A stretch of 64,000 nucleotides of DNA from Echinococcus granulosus (Eukaryota > Platyhelminthes > Cestoda > Cyclophyllidea > Taeniidae), in contig NW_020170411.1 in assembly GCF_000524195.1 (NCBI RefSeq), positions 267,736-331,735 of the forward strand. Direction: 5' to 3'. Below, one piece after another: positions 63,648-64,000 of the stretch (its first letter is position 1; each line of letters begins with the position of its first letter). The translations under genes were made by a program, and so were the position numbers. The notes under the pieces are model-generated. The model was given only the letters and a program-made list of their open reading frames with translations, made no database searches and was not told the origin of the DNA.

Positions 63648-64000
63648 CCTATATAAACCTAAACATAACGCAGAAGAACCTATTACTTAACAGACAATGC
63701 ATTAGGTGTCGTAACCATTGGTAAAAAATGGTTGTATTTAGGATTATGGGTTCTTCAGAATAAAAATCGAAGATAGTTGGATGTAAATAGAAGCAGATGT
63801 AATTGGGTGGAGGCAGACTGTTGCATCAATTACTAGCCAAATAAAGGAAATTTCGCAGAGGCGCCCGTAAAGAATGTTTGAGTCAGGAACCAATAACAAA
63901 ATCCATCTTTATTTAGTACACTATCCTCATAAAGGCGAATTCTTAAAGATTTAACACAACACTCTAATTCAACAAAAAAGGGATTCGCCGTGCAAAAAGT
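63648..64000. promoter_or_regulatory. 5' flank of SKIV2L
   Basis: AT-rich DNA above the SKIV2L ATG. On the minus strand a TATGTTTAG acceptor-like site lies 11 nt before the ATG and a TATATAGG sequence is adjacent. No other gene seen before the window edge. Confidence 0.35.

Noticed and set aside
1..64000. Spliced-leader RNA gene, CRISPR array, rRNA
   Set aside because: I looked for the flatworm SL core and for regular direct repeats with spacers and saw none; nothing resembles rRNA.

Overview
This window looks like nuclear DNA of a parasitic flatworm, probably a tapeworm (cestode). The evidence is intron-rich animal genes, 5'-biased micro-introns of about 32-43 bp next to introns of 1-3 kb, AT-rich intergenic DNA, a short dispersed repeat with TGTA...TACA ends, and a nicotinic-type receptor with the Pro-Ala anion-selectivity signature known from flatworm acetylcholine-gated chloride channels. 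No bacterial-type operon, CRISPR array, rRNA or convincing tRNA was seen. Gene models were built by hand from splice signals, reading phase and family motifs, so exon ends may be off by a few bases.

Layout from left to right: TAF10 (minus, 855-1681); isopentenyl-diphosphate isomerase IDI (minus, 1830-about 2728, 5' exon not found); CDK5RAP1-type tRNA methylthiotransferase (plus, 4720-6514); a short-prodomain caspase (minus, 7063-10633); a 6 kb intergenic stretch; SRP68 (minus, 16750-20244, first exon not found); the PBAF subunit ARID2 (plus, 21570-31249); damaged coding fragments resembling dynactin p24/DCTN3 (plus, about 31797-32850); a 4 kb gene-poor stretch; a 623-residue Cys-loop acetylcholine receptor subunit of the chloride-channel type (minus, 36975-48187); a 3 kb intergenic stretch; and the Ski2 exosome helicase SKIV2L (minus, 51157-63647).

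The genes are a typical eukaryotic mix of transcription and chromatin (TAF10, ARID2), RNA processing and decay (CDK5RAP1, Ski2), protein targeting (SRP68), isoprenoid metabolism (IDI), apoptosis (caspase) and neuromuscular signalling (the receptor). They are not one pathway. Two arrangements stand out. IDI and TAF10 lie head-to-tail only 148 bp apart, with a splice acceptor 3 nt before the TAF10 ATG, as expected of a trans-spliced polycistron. SRP68 and ARID2 are divergent across a GC-rich segment that probably holds their promoters.

The most interesting items are the anion-channel motif in the receptor, a previously unannotated dispersed LTR/TRIM-like repeat family with at least three copies here (one inside a receptor intron), the IDI-TAF10 candidate polycistron, and the frameshifted dynactin-like fragments downstream of ARID2.
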